Shown here piece by piece: positions 1 through 7,039 of a stretch of 26,710 nt of DNA; position 1 is the stretch's first letter, and every line of letters starts with the position of its first letter. Position numbers and translations under genes: made by a program. Below the pieces are notes generated by a model. The model saw nothing but the letters and a program-made list of their open reading frames with translations. It made no database searches and was not told the DNA's origin. The stretch comes from Negativicoccus succinicivorans. Lineage in GTDB: Bacteria > Bacillota > Negativicutes > Veillonellales > Negativicoccaceae. The DNA is taken from assembly GCF_018373335.1 (NCBI RefSeq), contig NZ_JAHAHH010000006.1:1-26710 (forward strand), given 5' to 3'.

Positions 1-670
1 CGCTGCCCTGCTCGATGATGCGTCCGTTTTCGATGACGGCGACGTGGTTGCAAATTTCTTTGATGACCTGCATCTCATGCGTGATCAAAACGATGGTCAG
101 GTGCAGACGACGATTGATATCTTTCAAAAGATCAAGGATCGCTTTGGTGGTTTGCGGGTCGAGCGCGCTGGTCGCTTCGTCGCAAAGCAGCACTTTCGGT
201 TGGGAAACTAACGCGCGGGCGATGCCGACACGTTGCTTTTGACCGCCGGAAAGTTGGGCGGGGTAGTTGTTGCGGCGTTGCGTCAGGCCGACGAGTTCCA
301 AAATCGGCTCGATCCGTTCTTTTTGTTCCGCTTTGGAAAGTCCCGCGAGTTCTAACGGAAACGCGATGTTTTCGTAGACGGTACGATGACTCAGCAAGTT
401 GAAATGCTGGAAGATCATGCCGATATGTTTGCGTTCGTTACGTAATTCCTGTTCGCTCATCGCCGTCAGGTTTTTGCCGTCGACCCAAACTTCTCCTTCG
501 GTCGGCGTTTCCAACATGTTGATACAGCGGATCAGCGTCGACTTGCCGGCCCCGGACAGGCCGATGATACCGCAAATTTCGCCTTCGGGGATATGCAGGT
601 CGATATCCTTGATCGCGTGCACCGGTTGCGGACCGGGATATATTTTGCTGATGTGTCGCAAATCTATCAT
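1..670 (-). CDS. metN: Methionine ABC transporter ATP-binding protein MetN (3' end beyond window)
   Basis: The ATPase subunit of the MetNIQ importer powers D/L-methionine uptake at the inner face of the membrane. About 223 residues are visible and the C-terminus runs off the left edge. Visible ABC motifs are Walker A GLSGAGKS (37-44), Q-loop Gln88, signature LSGGQ (140-144), Walker B ending LLCDEATSALD (161-171) and switch His198. The sequence MIDLRHISKIYPG and the segment GLSGAGKSTLIRCINMLE are typical of MetN rather than of polar amino acid or lipoprotein ABC proteins. The start ATG (668-670) follows an AAAGGAG ribosome binding site. A SAM-I riboswitch immediately upstream independently supports a methionine role. 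The permease and binding-protein genes would lie further left. The C-terminal methionine-sensing domain cannot be checked here. Confidence 0.95.
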   Translation of the reverse strand, partial: MIDLRHISKIYPGPQPVHAIKDIDLHIPEGEICGIIGLSGAGKSTLIRCINMLETPTEGEVWVDGKNLTAMSEQELRNERKHIGMIFQHFNLLSHRTVYENIAFPLELAGLSKAEQKERIEPILELVGLTQRRNNYPAQLSGGQKQRVGIARALVSQPKVLLCDEATSALDPQTTKAILDLLKDINRRLHLTIVLITHEMQVIKEICNHVAVIENGRIIEQGS

Positions 671-691
671 TTTCTCACTCCTTTAACCACT

Positions 692-719
692 AAAAAACTC
701 TTCACCAAAAGATGAAGAG
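692..719 (-). terminator. Riboswitch-controlled intrinsic terminator before metN
   Basis: On the minus strand CTCTTCA (719-713) pairs with TGAAGAG (704-698), followed by six U (697-692). The 5' side of this hairpin (717-710, CTTCATCT) is perfectly complementary to the 3' side of riboswitch helix P1 (735-728, AGATGAAG). Terminator and antiterminator are therefore mutually exclusive, as expected of an OFF switch. Confidence 0.88.
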
Positions 720-727
720 CCGGTCGA

Positions 728-830
728 CTTCATCTCTCGGGATCACTCCCGCGGAATTGGCACCGTTCTCCGTGGGGAGATGGTTGCCGCGACGTCATTG
801 GGCCGGTCCCTCGGTCACTCTGGATGAAAA
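728..830 (-). promoter_or_regulatory. SAM-I (S-box) riboswitch aptamer
   Basis: Reading the minus strand from 830 down, the conserved S-box elements appear in order: P1 5' strand TTCATC with CAGAG, then GAGGGA, CCGGCCC, AATGACG, GCGGCAACC, GGTGCCAATTCC and the P1 3' strand GATGAA (734-729). The P1 strands pair over six bases. By family knowledge, SAM binding stabilises P1 and frees the downstream terminator, shutting off the methionine transporter when SAM is abundant. Recognition is by consensus and pairing read by eye; a covariance-model search was not run. Confidence 0.93.
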
Positions 831-859
831 GTGGTGTATTTCGTTGTTGATTAACGCTG

Positions 860-889
860 ATTATAGCACTATGAAAGAATGAATGTCAA
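860..889 (-). promoter_or_regulatory. Promoter of the riboswitch-metN transcript
   Basis: On the minus strand a perfect -35 TTGACA (889-884) and a perfect -10 TATAAT (865-860) are separated by 18 bases. Transcription would start near 853, just upstream of the SAM aptamer. Confidence 0.85.
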
Positions 890-989
890 ACAGTAATTTA
901 GAGACGACTCCTTGCGTTTTTTGTATAGGACCGTTTTGAGCAGCGCAAAATGCGACCGTTTCGGGCTTGAAGGGGATTTTAGTCGAGCT

Positions 990-1047
990 CTACATATTGA
1001 ATAATCTGTTTTTAGGATTGCACTCAGACTACAATATGTAGTATACT
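990..1047 (+). promoter_or_regulatory. nrdDG promoter with flanking inverted repeat (possible NrdR-type operator)
   Basis: A -35 TTGCAC (1018-1023) and -10 TATACT (1042-1047) are 18 bases apart. A perfect 9-base inverted repeat surrounds the -35: CTACATATT (990-998) upstream and AATATGTAG (1033-1041) in the spacer. The arms are centred about 43 bases apart, roughly four helical turns. The downstream arm is itself part of the near-palindrome CTACAATATGTAG (1029-1041). Paired sites on one helix face recall NrdR boxes, but the bases fit the NrdR consensus poorly, so the regulator is uncertain. Bases 901-989 show nothing recognisable. Confidence 0.6.
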
Positions 1048-1105
1048 CAAATCTAAAGAGGCGGCTTGTGAAAAGTCGATAAAACGTAAGGGAGGCAGTG
1101 GTACT

Positions 1106-3256
1106 ATGTTGGAAGTCATCAAGCGCGACGGCGACAAAACTGTTTTTGACAGGTCGAAAATTACGATCGCGATCGAAAAAGCAATGAACAGCTCGAGCGG
1201 CGTGTATGAAATCGGTCAGGCGGACAAAATCGCCTGGGAAATCGAACAGGAAGCGCGTCAGCAGGAAAAGCCTTTAACGATCTATGAAATCGAAGATAAA
1301 GTCTATTATAAGCTCATTGAGAACCACAATCCGGCAACGGCTCGCGCGTACGAAAACTATAAAGCGGTACAGGCGTTCAAACGTCATGAAAATACGACCG
1401 ATGAAAGTATTTTCGGTTTATTAAATAAAAGCAATATCGCCGTCTTGGATGAAAACTCCAATAAAGACGCGCATGTCGTTTCGACACAGCGCGATTTGAT
1501 CGCCGGCGAAGTATCGAAAGATATCGCCCGCCGCAAACTGATTCCCGCCGATATCGTGCAGGCGCATGACAGCGGCGCGATTCACTTCCATGACATGGAC
1601 TACATCATTCAGCCGATGTTCAACTGCTGTCTGATCAATTTGGAAGACATGCTTACCAACGGCACTGTCATCAACGGGAAGAAGATCGATTCGCCGAAAT
1701 CGTTCCAAGTCGCCTGTACGGTAACGACGCAGATCATTGCGCAGGTCGCCAGCGGCCAGTACGGCGGACAGAGCATCAACGGCATCGATCGGATCTTGGC
1801 TCCTTTCGTGCGTAAATCGTTCAACAAAATTCTCAAGAGCGTGCTCGAAGAGCAGCGTGATATTTATGAAATGGAACCGGATCAGGAGAAAGCGGAAGCG
1901 ATTGCCTGGAAACGTACCCGTAAAGAAGTAAAAGACGGCATTCAGACGATCCAGTACCAGATCAATACCTTGATGACGACCAACGGCCAGGCGCCGTTCG
2001 TTACGTTGTGCATGTATTTCCAACCGGATTACGAATACGCCAAAGAAGCGGCGATGATCACGGAAGAAATTTTGGCGCAGCGTTTAGAAGGCGTCAAAAA
2101 CGAGCAGAATGTCTACATCACGCCGGCATTCCCGAAACTCGTTTACGTGCTCGATGAACACAATATCACGCCGGACGCGCCGTACTACTACCTCACGGAA
2201 CTCGCGGCGAAATGCACCGCGAAACGCATGTATCCGGACTATATTTCCGCGAAAAAAATGCGCGAAAATTATGAAGGCAATGTATTTTCGCCGATGGGCT
2301 GCCGCTCCTTCCTGCGTCCGTACCAGAACGAACAGGGCGAATACATTTGGGACGGCCGCTTCAATCAGGGCGTCGTTTCGCTGAACTTGCCGCAAATCGG
2401 TATTTTGGCGGAACATTCGGAAGAAAAATTCTTTGAAATTTTGGAAAAACGCCTGCAACTTTGCTACAAAGCATTGATGTTGCGCTATGATTTCTTGAAA
2501 GATGTCGTGAGCGACGTATCGCCGATTCATTGGCAGTACGGAGCGATTGCCCGCCTCAAACCGGGCGAAAAGATTTATCCGTACTTGCAGAATACGTATT
2601 CCACGCTTTCCCTAGGTTACATCGGCGTGTATGAAGCGACCAAACTCATCACCGGTGAATCGCATACCGGCGAAAAAGGTCACGCGTTCGCCGCGCGCCT
2701 GATGCGCCGTCTGCGCGAAGCGGTCGATACCTGGCAGGAACAGACCGGTTTGGGATTCTCTCTGTACGGCACGCCGGCGGAAAGCCTGACCAACCGTTTC
2801 TCGTCCATTGACCGCGCGCGTTTCGGCGAAATCGAAGACATTACGGATAAAGGCTACTACACCAACAGCTACCATGTGGACGTACGCGAACCGATCAGCG
2901 TCTTTGATAAATTCCGTTTTGAATCGGAATTCCAAAAACTTTCGACCGGCGGCTGCATCTCGTATGCGGAAATTCCGAATATGAGCGGCAACGTTGATGC
3001 GGTACTGACGATGATGAACTTCATTTATGACAACATCTGCTACGCGGAATTTAATACCAAATCGGATTACTGCCATGTTTGCGGCTTTGACGGTGAAATC
3101 AAAGTCAATGACGATATCCAGTGGGAATGCCCGCGTTGCCACAACACCGATCGCAATCTGTTGACGGTCATCCGTCGGACATGCGGCTATCTCGGTGAAA
3201 ACTTCTGGAACGAAGGCCGCACGAAAGAAATCCGTGACCGCGTCCTCCATATCTGA
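1106..3256 (+). CDS. nrdD: Anaerobic (class III) ribonucleoside-triphosphate reductase, NrdD
   Basis: This oxygen-sensitive glycyl-radical enzyme reduces ribonucleoside triphosphates to deoxyribonucleotides in the cytoplasm. The 716-residue protein has the usual family length. It starts with an ATP-cone allosteric domain (about 1-90, MLEVIKRDGDKTVFDRSKI). The large ten-stranded barrel follows. A C-terminal zinc site has Cys656, Cys659, Cys675 and Cys678, and the radical loop RRTCGYLG places the glycyl radical at Gly694. The ATG is preceded by AAGGGAGG (1088-1095), an excellent ribosome binding site. nrdG follows after 7 bases, and the two products act together. All key residues appear intact. 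Confidence 0.98.
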   Translation: MLEVIKRDGDKTVFDRSKITIAIEKAMNSSSGVYEIGQADKIAWEIEQEARQQEKPLTIYEIEDKVYYKLIENHNPATARAYENYKAVQAFKRHENTTDESIFGLLNKSNIAVLDENSNKDAHVVSTQRDLIAGEVSKDIARRKLIPADIVQAHDSGAIHFHDMDYIIQPMFNCCLINLEDMLTNGTVINGKKIDSPKSFQVACTVTTQIIAQVASGQYGGQSINGIDRILAPFVRKSFNKILKSVLEEQRDIYEMEPDQEKAEAIAWKRTRKEVKDGIQTIQYQINTLMTTNGQAPFVTLCMYFQPDYEYAKEAAMITEEILAQRLEGVKNEQNVYITPAFPKLVYVLDEHNITPDAPYYYLTELAAKCTAKRMYPDYISAKKMRENYEGNVFSPMGCRSFLRPYQNEQGEYIWDGRFNQGVVSLNLPQIGILAEHSEEKFFEILEKRLQLCYKALMLRYDFLKDVVSDVSPIHWQYGAIARLKPGEKIYPYLQNTYSTLSLGYIGVYEATKLITGESHTGEKGHAFAARLMRRLREAVDTWQEQTGLGFSLYGTPAESLTNRFSSIDRARFGEIEDITDKGYYTNSYHVDVREPISVFDKFRFESEFQKLSTGGCISYAEIPNMSGNVDAVLTMMNFIYDNICYAEFNTKSDYCHVCGFDGEIKVNDDIQWECPRCHNTDRNLLTVIRRTCGYLGENFWNEGRTKEIRDRVLHI

Positions 3257-3263
3257 GGCGAGC

Positions 3264-3800
3264 ATGCGTTACGGACAAATCCGGCACTACGATATCGCCA
3301 ACGGTGAAGGCATTCGGACAAGCATTTTTGTTACGGGCTGCACTCACAATTGTCCGAATTGCTTCAACGTCGAATACCAGAATTTCCAGGCCGGTAACCT
3401 TTGGACCGACAAGGAAACCGCGACGGTGGTCGACTACATCAATGACCCGAATGTGGCGGGTCTGACCCTTTTGGGCGGCGAGCCCATGCAAAATGTCGAG
3501 GGATTGATCGAGGTCGTGCGCGCCGTGCGAGCGGCCCAGCCGCAAAAAAATATTTGGGTGTATTCCGGTTACACCTGGGAAGAGATTATCAGCAATCCCG
3601 TTCGTTTATCGCTCCTGCGTCTGTGTGACGTCCTCGTTGACGGGCGCTTTGTGGACGCGTTGCGTGACCCCGCGTTGCGTTTCCGCGGCTCCTCGAATCA
3701 GCGCGTCATCGCGATCGGAGAATCTCTTTTGCAAGGGAAAGTAGTATTGCATCGAGATATTCATACGCATCGTCCGATTACGACGACAGCGGATACATAA
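3264..3800 (+). CDS. nrdG: Anaerobic ribonucleotide reductase activating protein NrdG (radical SAM)
   Basis: NrdG uses a [4Fe-4S] cluster and S-adenosylmethionine to install the glycyl radical on NrdD. The 178-residue protein carries the radical-SAM cluster motif CxxxCxxC as Cys26, Cys30 and Cys33 in GCTHNCPNC, and the SAM-binding GGEPM motif further on. The N-terminus MRYGQIRHYDIANGEGIR is typical of the family. I chose the ATG at 3264 over an upstream in-frame start at 3195, because the latter would overlap nrdD by about 60 bases and add an unconserved extension. GAGG at the nrdD stop serves as ribosome binding site. The gene forms a two-gene operon with nrdD. Confidence 0.97.
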   Translation: MRYGQIRHYDIANGEGIRTSIFVTGCTHNCPNCFNVEYQNFQAGNLWTDKETATVVDYINDPNVAGLTLLGGEPMQNVEGLIEVVRAVRAAQPQKNIWVYSGYTWEEIISNPVRLSLLRLCDVLVDGRFVDALRDPALRFRGSSNQRVIAIGESLLQGKVVLHRDIHTHRPITTTADT

Positions 3801-3810
3801 TCAAAAAAAA

Positions 3811-3832
3811 GACGGCTTTCGCCGTCTTTTTT
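3811..3832 (+). terminator. Terminator after nrdDG
   Basis: GACGGC (3811-3816), loop TTTC, GCCGTC (3821-3826), then six T (3827-3832). An A-run precedes the stem, so it could also act on the other strand. Confidence 0.9.
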
Positions 3833-3917
3833 GTTGCGAGAGTAATAATCTGAAGTCCTTGTGCGATACGAGTGAATTTACGCTTTTCAAGAGCTTTACC
3901 GATAACGAATAACGGAG

Positions 3918-3947
3918 CGCAAGATCGCGGAAGCAAAAAATCTTGCG
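3918..3947. repeat. 8-base inverted repeat in the 3833-4157 intergenic region
   Basis: CGCAAGAT (3918-3925) and ATCTTGCG (3940-3947) are perfect inverted repeats around a 14-base loop. No T-run follows on either strand, so it is not a standard terminator. It lies 17 bases upstream of the promoter at 3965-3992 and might be an operator or an RNA stem. Confidence 0.45.
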
Positions 3948-3964
3948 AACTATCCAATGACGGT

Positions 3965-3992
3965 TTGTCCGTCGCCTTCTTTGTGCTATAAT
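3965..3992 (+). promoter_or_regulatory. Orphan promoter with extended -10
   Basis: TTGTCC (3965-3970) and a perfect TATAAT (3987-3992) are 16 bases apart. A TG one base before the -10 (TGCTATAAT) makes an extended -10. No protein gene follows on this strand. The transcript would start near 3999 and meet a hairpin terminator at 4066-4091. Confidence 0.6.
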
Positions 3993-3998
3993 AAATGC

Positions 3999-4091
3999 GC
4001 ATAGAATGGTGGCACGAACCATATATTCTAGTTGAAAACGTGCGATAGGATACTAGATCAAAAAAGGCGCTATTGAAAAATAGCGCCTTTT
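3999..4091 (+). ncRNA. Candidate small structured RNA (about 95 nt), unknown family
   Basis: A well-formed promoter at 3965-3992 and a terminator at 4066-4091 bound about 95 bases with no convincing ORF. The predicted RNA can fold as a hairpin (TAGAATGGT at 4002-4010 with ACC at 4018-4020 and ATTCTA at 4025-4030, with a small bulge). The loop bases GCACG (4012-4016) are complementary to CGTGC (4039-4043), which would give an H-type pseudoknot. A competing helix CTAGT/ACTAG (4028-4032 with 4052-4056) suggests two alternative folds. I do not recognise a known riboswitch or sRNA family. The RNA converges on the mrcA 3' end, so readthrough would be antisense to mrcA. Expression is inferred only. 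Confidence 0.4.
4060..4091. terminator. Bidirectional terminator (mainly for the minus-strand penicillin-binding protein gene)
   Basis: GGCGCTATT (4066-4074), loop GAAA and AATAGCGCC (4079-4087) form a 9-bp stem. The minus strand has a six-T run (4065-4060), ideal for ending the gene at 4158. The plus strand has only TTTT (4088-4091), enough for weaker termination of the orphan transcript. Confidence 0.88.
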
Positions 4092-4157
4092 ATCTTGCCA
4101 TCGAAAGACCGGTTGACATAAAACGACCGATTTAATGAGCTCTTCAAGAAAAGATTT

Positions 4158-6230
4158 TCACTCGTTGCCCGCGCCTTTCACTTTGCCGGGCACGCGTTCC
4201 GGTGTTTTATCATCGTCGTCGCTACTACTCTTGGCGGACGATTTTTTATCTTTCTTTTCGCCATCCTTATCTTTCTTGTCGGAATCTTTATCTTCGTCTT
4301 TTTTATCGGAATCCGATGCAGGTTGGTAAAAACCTTCCGCGGCGATTCCCTCGACACCCGCCGGCGTCGGGAAACGGTTGGCCGGCATGTCGGCGACGGC
4401 CGCGTGCATGAAGTCACGCCAGATGGCCGCCGGAACGGTACCGCCCGTCAATCCCTGTAAGGTTCCGTCAAAGTCATCGCCCATCCAAACGGCCGCGGTG
4501 ACGTCCGGCGTATAGCCGACAAACCACGCGTCTTTAGTGTCGTCCGTCGTACCGGTTTTGCCTGCCATGGGACGACCGATGTACGCATTACCGCCCGTGC
4601 CGTGCAAGACGGCGGATTCGAGCATATTCGTAACGATGTACGCCGTTTTTTGACTGATGACCTGCGTGCCTTTAGCGGTATTTTCTTCCAATACATTACC
4701 GTTGCGATCCACAATTCGAATGATCGCCAGCGGTTCCATGTGCACCCCGCTGTTGGCCAGTACGCCGTACGCCGAGGCCATGTCGAGCGGAGTGACGCCT
4801 TGCGTTAACCCGCCCAAGGCGGCGGCCAGGTTCTCATCATTGTTGCCGCCCTTGAAGACGAGCGTACTGATGCCCATGTTTTCCGCGTTGGCGAGGATAT
4901 TATGCATGCCGACCTCCTGCGCGATTTTGACGGCCGGCACATTGACGGAATTCATCAAGGCCTGACGCAATGTCATTTTACCGCTGAATGTACGGCTGTA
5001 GTTTTGCGGACTCCAGCCGGCGATGGTGATCGGTGAGTCGTCGACAATCGTGCCCGGGGTCATGCCTTTTTCCACGGCACTGATATAGACGAAGGGCTTA
5101 AATGCCGAGCCCGGCTGGCGCACCGCCTGAGTGGCGCGATTGAAATGGTCCGTGCCGCGTCCGCCGACCATCGCTAAAATATGGCCGTTGTGCGGATCGA
5201 TGGCGACGATAGCGCCTTGCGGTTGCCGCAAGCCGTTGGCATCGGTGTAGAAGTCGGGCAGATTCGCTTCCAATGAACGTTCCGCCGCTTCCTGCATATC
5301 CAGATCCAACGTCGTGTAAATTTTCAAGCCTTCTTTATAAAGCGCTTCCGAATCGTACTTGTCGCTGATTATCTGCTCGATGTAGCTGATGAAATAGGAA
5401 GCGCGGGAGCCGCGAATCTGTTTCAGGCTTTCCTGTGAGCGCAAGCCCAAATCTGCCGCCTTGGCGGCGTCCGCGTCTTCTTGCGAGATGAAGCCGTACT
5501 TGGCCATCTGATTCAAAACCGTAGCCTGTCGCGTTTTCGCCGCTTCCAAATTGCTGAACGGGGAGTAGTAGTTAGGACTTTGCGGTAAACCGGCCAGAAG
5601 AGCGCATTGCGCCAAGTCCAGGTCGCTTACCGGTTTACCGAAATAAATATTGGCCGCAGTTTGAATCCCATAGGCGCCTTCACCGAAATAAATTTGGTTC
5701 ATGTACATTTCCAAAATTTCGGGTTTGGTGTATTCGCGTTCGATCTGCAACGCCAAAATCGCTTCCTGGAATTTACGCTCCAAGGTCCGATTCTGCGTCA
5801 AAAACGCGTTGCGGGCCAGCTGTTGCGTAATGGTACTGCCGCCTTGCGCGATGCCGTTGTGCGTGATGTTGGCAAAGACCGCGCGCATGATGCCGCGGGG
5901 ATCGATACCGTGATGATCATAAAAACGGATATCTTCCGCCGCCAAAAAGGCATGCTGCAAATTCTCAGGGACCTGATCCAGCGAAACCGGTAACCGGTTT
6001 TCCTCCGCATGAATGGTCGTAATCAGGCGACCTTTGATGTCAAAAATCTGCGATGACGCCGCCGGGGTATCCGTTTGCTGCACATCGGGCAAATTGCTGA
6101 TGGTAGCGCCGATAAATCCGCAACCGGCACCCAGAAAAATGACCAGCGCGATAATCGCGGCGATAATGAGCGTACTTTTATTTGCACCGCGCTTTTTCCG
6201 TTTCCTTGCGCGCGCGCTCGAATGTCGCAT
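4158..6230 (-). CDS. mrcA: Class A penicillin-binding protein (PBP1A family; glycosyltransferase + transpeptidase)
   Basis: This bifunctional enzyme polymerises lipid II and cross-links peptidoglycan outside the membrane. The 690-residue protein has a basic cytoplasmic N-terminus, one transmembrane anchor (about 20-43) and a GT51 transglycosylase domain (about 70-240). The GT51 domain has catalytic Glu99 in AAEDIRFYDHHG and the segments GGSTITQQLARN and NQIYFGEGAYGIQ. The transpeptidase domain (about 335-610) carries the three penicillin-binding motifs: SAFK (375-378), SVN (428-430) and KTGT (558-561). The last 50 residues are a disordered Lys/Asp/Ser tail. The ATG is preceded by AAAAGGAGG (6244-6236). 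It appears monocistronic. The symbol is by family (mrcA/ponA) and not proven by orthology. Confidence 0.95.
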   Translation of the reverse strand: MRHSSARARKRKKRGANKSTLIIAAIIALVIFLGAGCGFIGATISNLPDVQQTDTPAASSQIFDIKGRLITTIHAEENRLPVSLDQVPENLQHAFLAAEDIRFYDHHGIDPRGIMRAVFANITHNGIAQGGSTITQQLARNAFLTQNRTLERKFQEAILALQIEREYTKPEILEMYMNQIYFGEGAYGIQTAANIYFGKPVSDLDLAQCALLAGLPQSPNYYSPFSNLEAAKTRQATVLNQMAKYGFISQEDADAAKAADLGLRSQESLKQIRGSRASYFISYIEQIISDKYDSEALYKEGLKIYTTLDLDMQEAAERSLEANLPDFYTDANGLRQPQGAIVAIDPHNGHILAMVGGRGTDHFNRATQAVRQPGSAFKPFVYISAVEKGMTPGTIVDDSPITIAGWSPQNYSRTFSGKMTLRQALMNSVNVPAVKIAQEVGMHNILANAENMGISTLVFKGGNNDENLAAALGGLTQGVTPLDMASAYGVLANSGVHMEPLAIIRIVDRNGNVLEENTAKGTQVISQKTAYIVTNMLESAVLHGTGGNAYIGRPMAGKTGTTDDTKDAWFVGYTPDVTAAVWMGDDFDGTLQGLTGGTVPAAIWRDFMHAAVADMPANRFPTPAGVEGIAAEGFYQPASDSDKKDEDKDSDKKDKDGEKKDKKSSAKSSSDDDDKTPERVPGKVKGAGNE

Positions 6231-6264
6231 AAATGCCTCCTTTTAATTATTCATACTTCTATTT

Positions 6265-6273
6265 ATTATACCA
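6265..6273 (-). promoter_or_regulatory. Extended -10 promoter of the penicillin-binding protein gene
   Basis: On the minus strand TGGTATAAT (6273-6265) is a perfect extended -10. No good -35 is visible at the right distance. It lies about 35 bases upstream of the start codon. Confidence 0.55.
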
Positions 6274-6330
6274 TTAATGGCATCTTTTATAAATTGCAGA
6301 TCAAGGAGAGGAAAATATACTATCAACAAT

Positions 6331-6355
6331 AAAAAACCTCCCTTTGCAAGGGAGG
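6331..6355 (-). terminator. Terminator after rpsD
   Basis: On the minus strand CCTCCCTT (6355-6348) pairs with AAGGGAGG (6344-6337) around a 3-base loop, followed by six T (6336-6331). Confidence 0.92.
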
Positions 6356-6367
6356 TTTTGCAAATTC

Positions 6368-6961
6368 TTACTTGTTGTACAATTCGACGATGAGCGTTTC
6401 GTTGATGTCGTTCGCGAACGGCAATTCTTCACGCAGCGGGAGACGGGTGTAAGTGCCTTCCCATTTGTCGAAGTTCTTTTCTATATAAGGCAGCTCGAAG
6501 GAACGAACTTCCTGGAAGCTGGCTTTGAACATTTCATTGGCACGTTGATCTTCTTTCAACGAGATGACCTGACCCGGGGTTACGTTATACGACGGGATGT
6601 CAACGCGTTTGCCGTCAACGAGGATCAAGCCGTGGTTCACCATCTGGCGAGCCTGACGGATCGAACGCGCGAAGCCGATGCGATAGACGAGGTTGTCCAG
6701 GCGGCTTTCGAGGAGGAAGAGAAGGTTTTCACCGACGATGCCTTCCATTTTACGCGCTTTGACGTAGTAACGGTAGAACTGACGTTCCAATAAATTGTAG
6801 ATAGCTTTAACTTTCTGTTTTTCCAAGAGCTGGGTGCCGTATTCCGAGATTTTACGCGGGCGGCGCTCTTTGGACTGCCGTTTTAACGCTTTCGGATGAC
6901 CGTAGATGTTGAGGTCAAACCGTCGGCTCGCCTTAAAACGTGCGTTCCGATTTGTTGCCAT
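6368..6961 (-). CDS. rpsD: 30S ribosomal protein S4
   Basis: S4 is a primary 16S rRNA-binding protein that nucleates assembly of the small-subunit body. The 197-residue protein is full length. The S4 RNA-binding domain begins near residue 86 (SRLDNLVYRIGFARSIRQAR) and continues through VNHGLILVDGKRVDIPSY; the C-terminus has GTYTRLPLREEL. The N-terminal zinc cysteines of the C+ form are absent, so this is the zinc-independent type. The ATG follows AAAGGAG. As in B. subtilis, the gene stands alone with its own promoter and terminator rather than in the alpha operon. Confidence 0.98.
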   Translation of the reverse strand: MATNRNARFKASRRFDLNIYGHPKALKRQSKERRPRKISEYGTQLLEKQKVKAIYNLLERQFYRYYVKARKMEGIVGENLLFLLESRLDNLVYRIGFARSIRQARQMVNHGLILVDGKRVDIPSYNVTPGQVISLKEDQRANEMFKASFQEVRSFELPYIEKNFDKWEGTYTRLPLREELPFANDINETLIVELYNK

Positions 6962-6989
6962 GCAATCACTCCTTTACAAATTTGGCAAT

Positions 6990-7005
6990 AGCTTGTTTAC
7001 AAGCT
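6990..7005 (-). promoter_or_regulatory. Hairpin in the rpsD leader
   Basis: A perfect 6-bp hairpin, AGCTTG-TAAA-CAAGCT, lies near the predicted transcription start (about 7004) and upstream of the ribosome binding site. It may stabilise the mRNA or contribute to S4 autoregulation. No U-run follows. The function is inferred only. Confidence 0.35.
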
Positions 7006-7010
7006 TTACA

Positions 7011-7039
7011 AGTGTACCATGAATATTGTTTCATGTCAA
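7011..7039 (-). promoter_or_regulatory. rpsD promoter
   Basis: On the minus strand a perfect TTGACA (7039-7034) and TACACT (7016-7011) are 17 bases apart. The -35 overlaps the stop codon of the upstream ornithine decarboxylase gene, and no terminator separates the two genes. Confidence 0.8.

Noticed and set aside
2612..3265. 217-residue minus-strand ORF opposite nrdD
   Set aside because: It lies entirely against nrdD, has Phe/Ala/Val-rich shadow composition and shows no domain.
3778..4022. Two small overlapping minus-strand ORFs (73-74 residues) between nrdG and mrcA
   Set aside because: They overlap the nrdDG terminator, have no ribosome binding site I can support and resemble no known protein.
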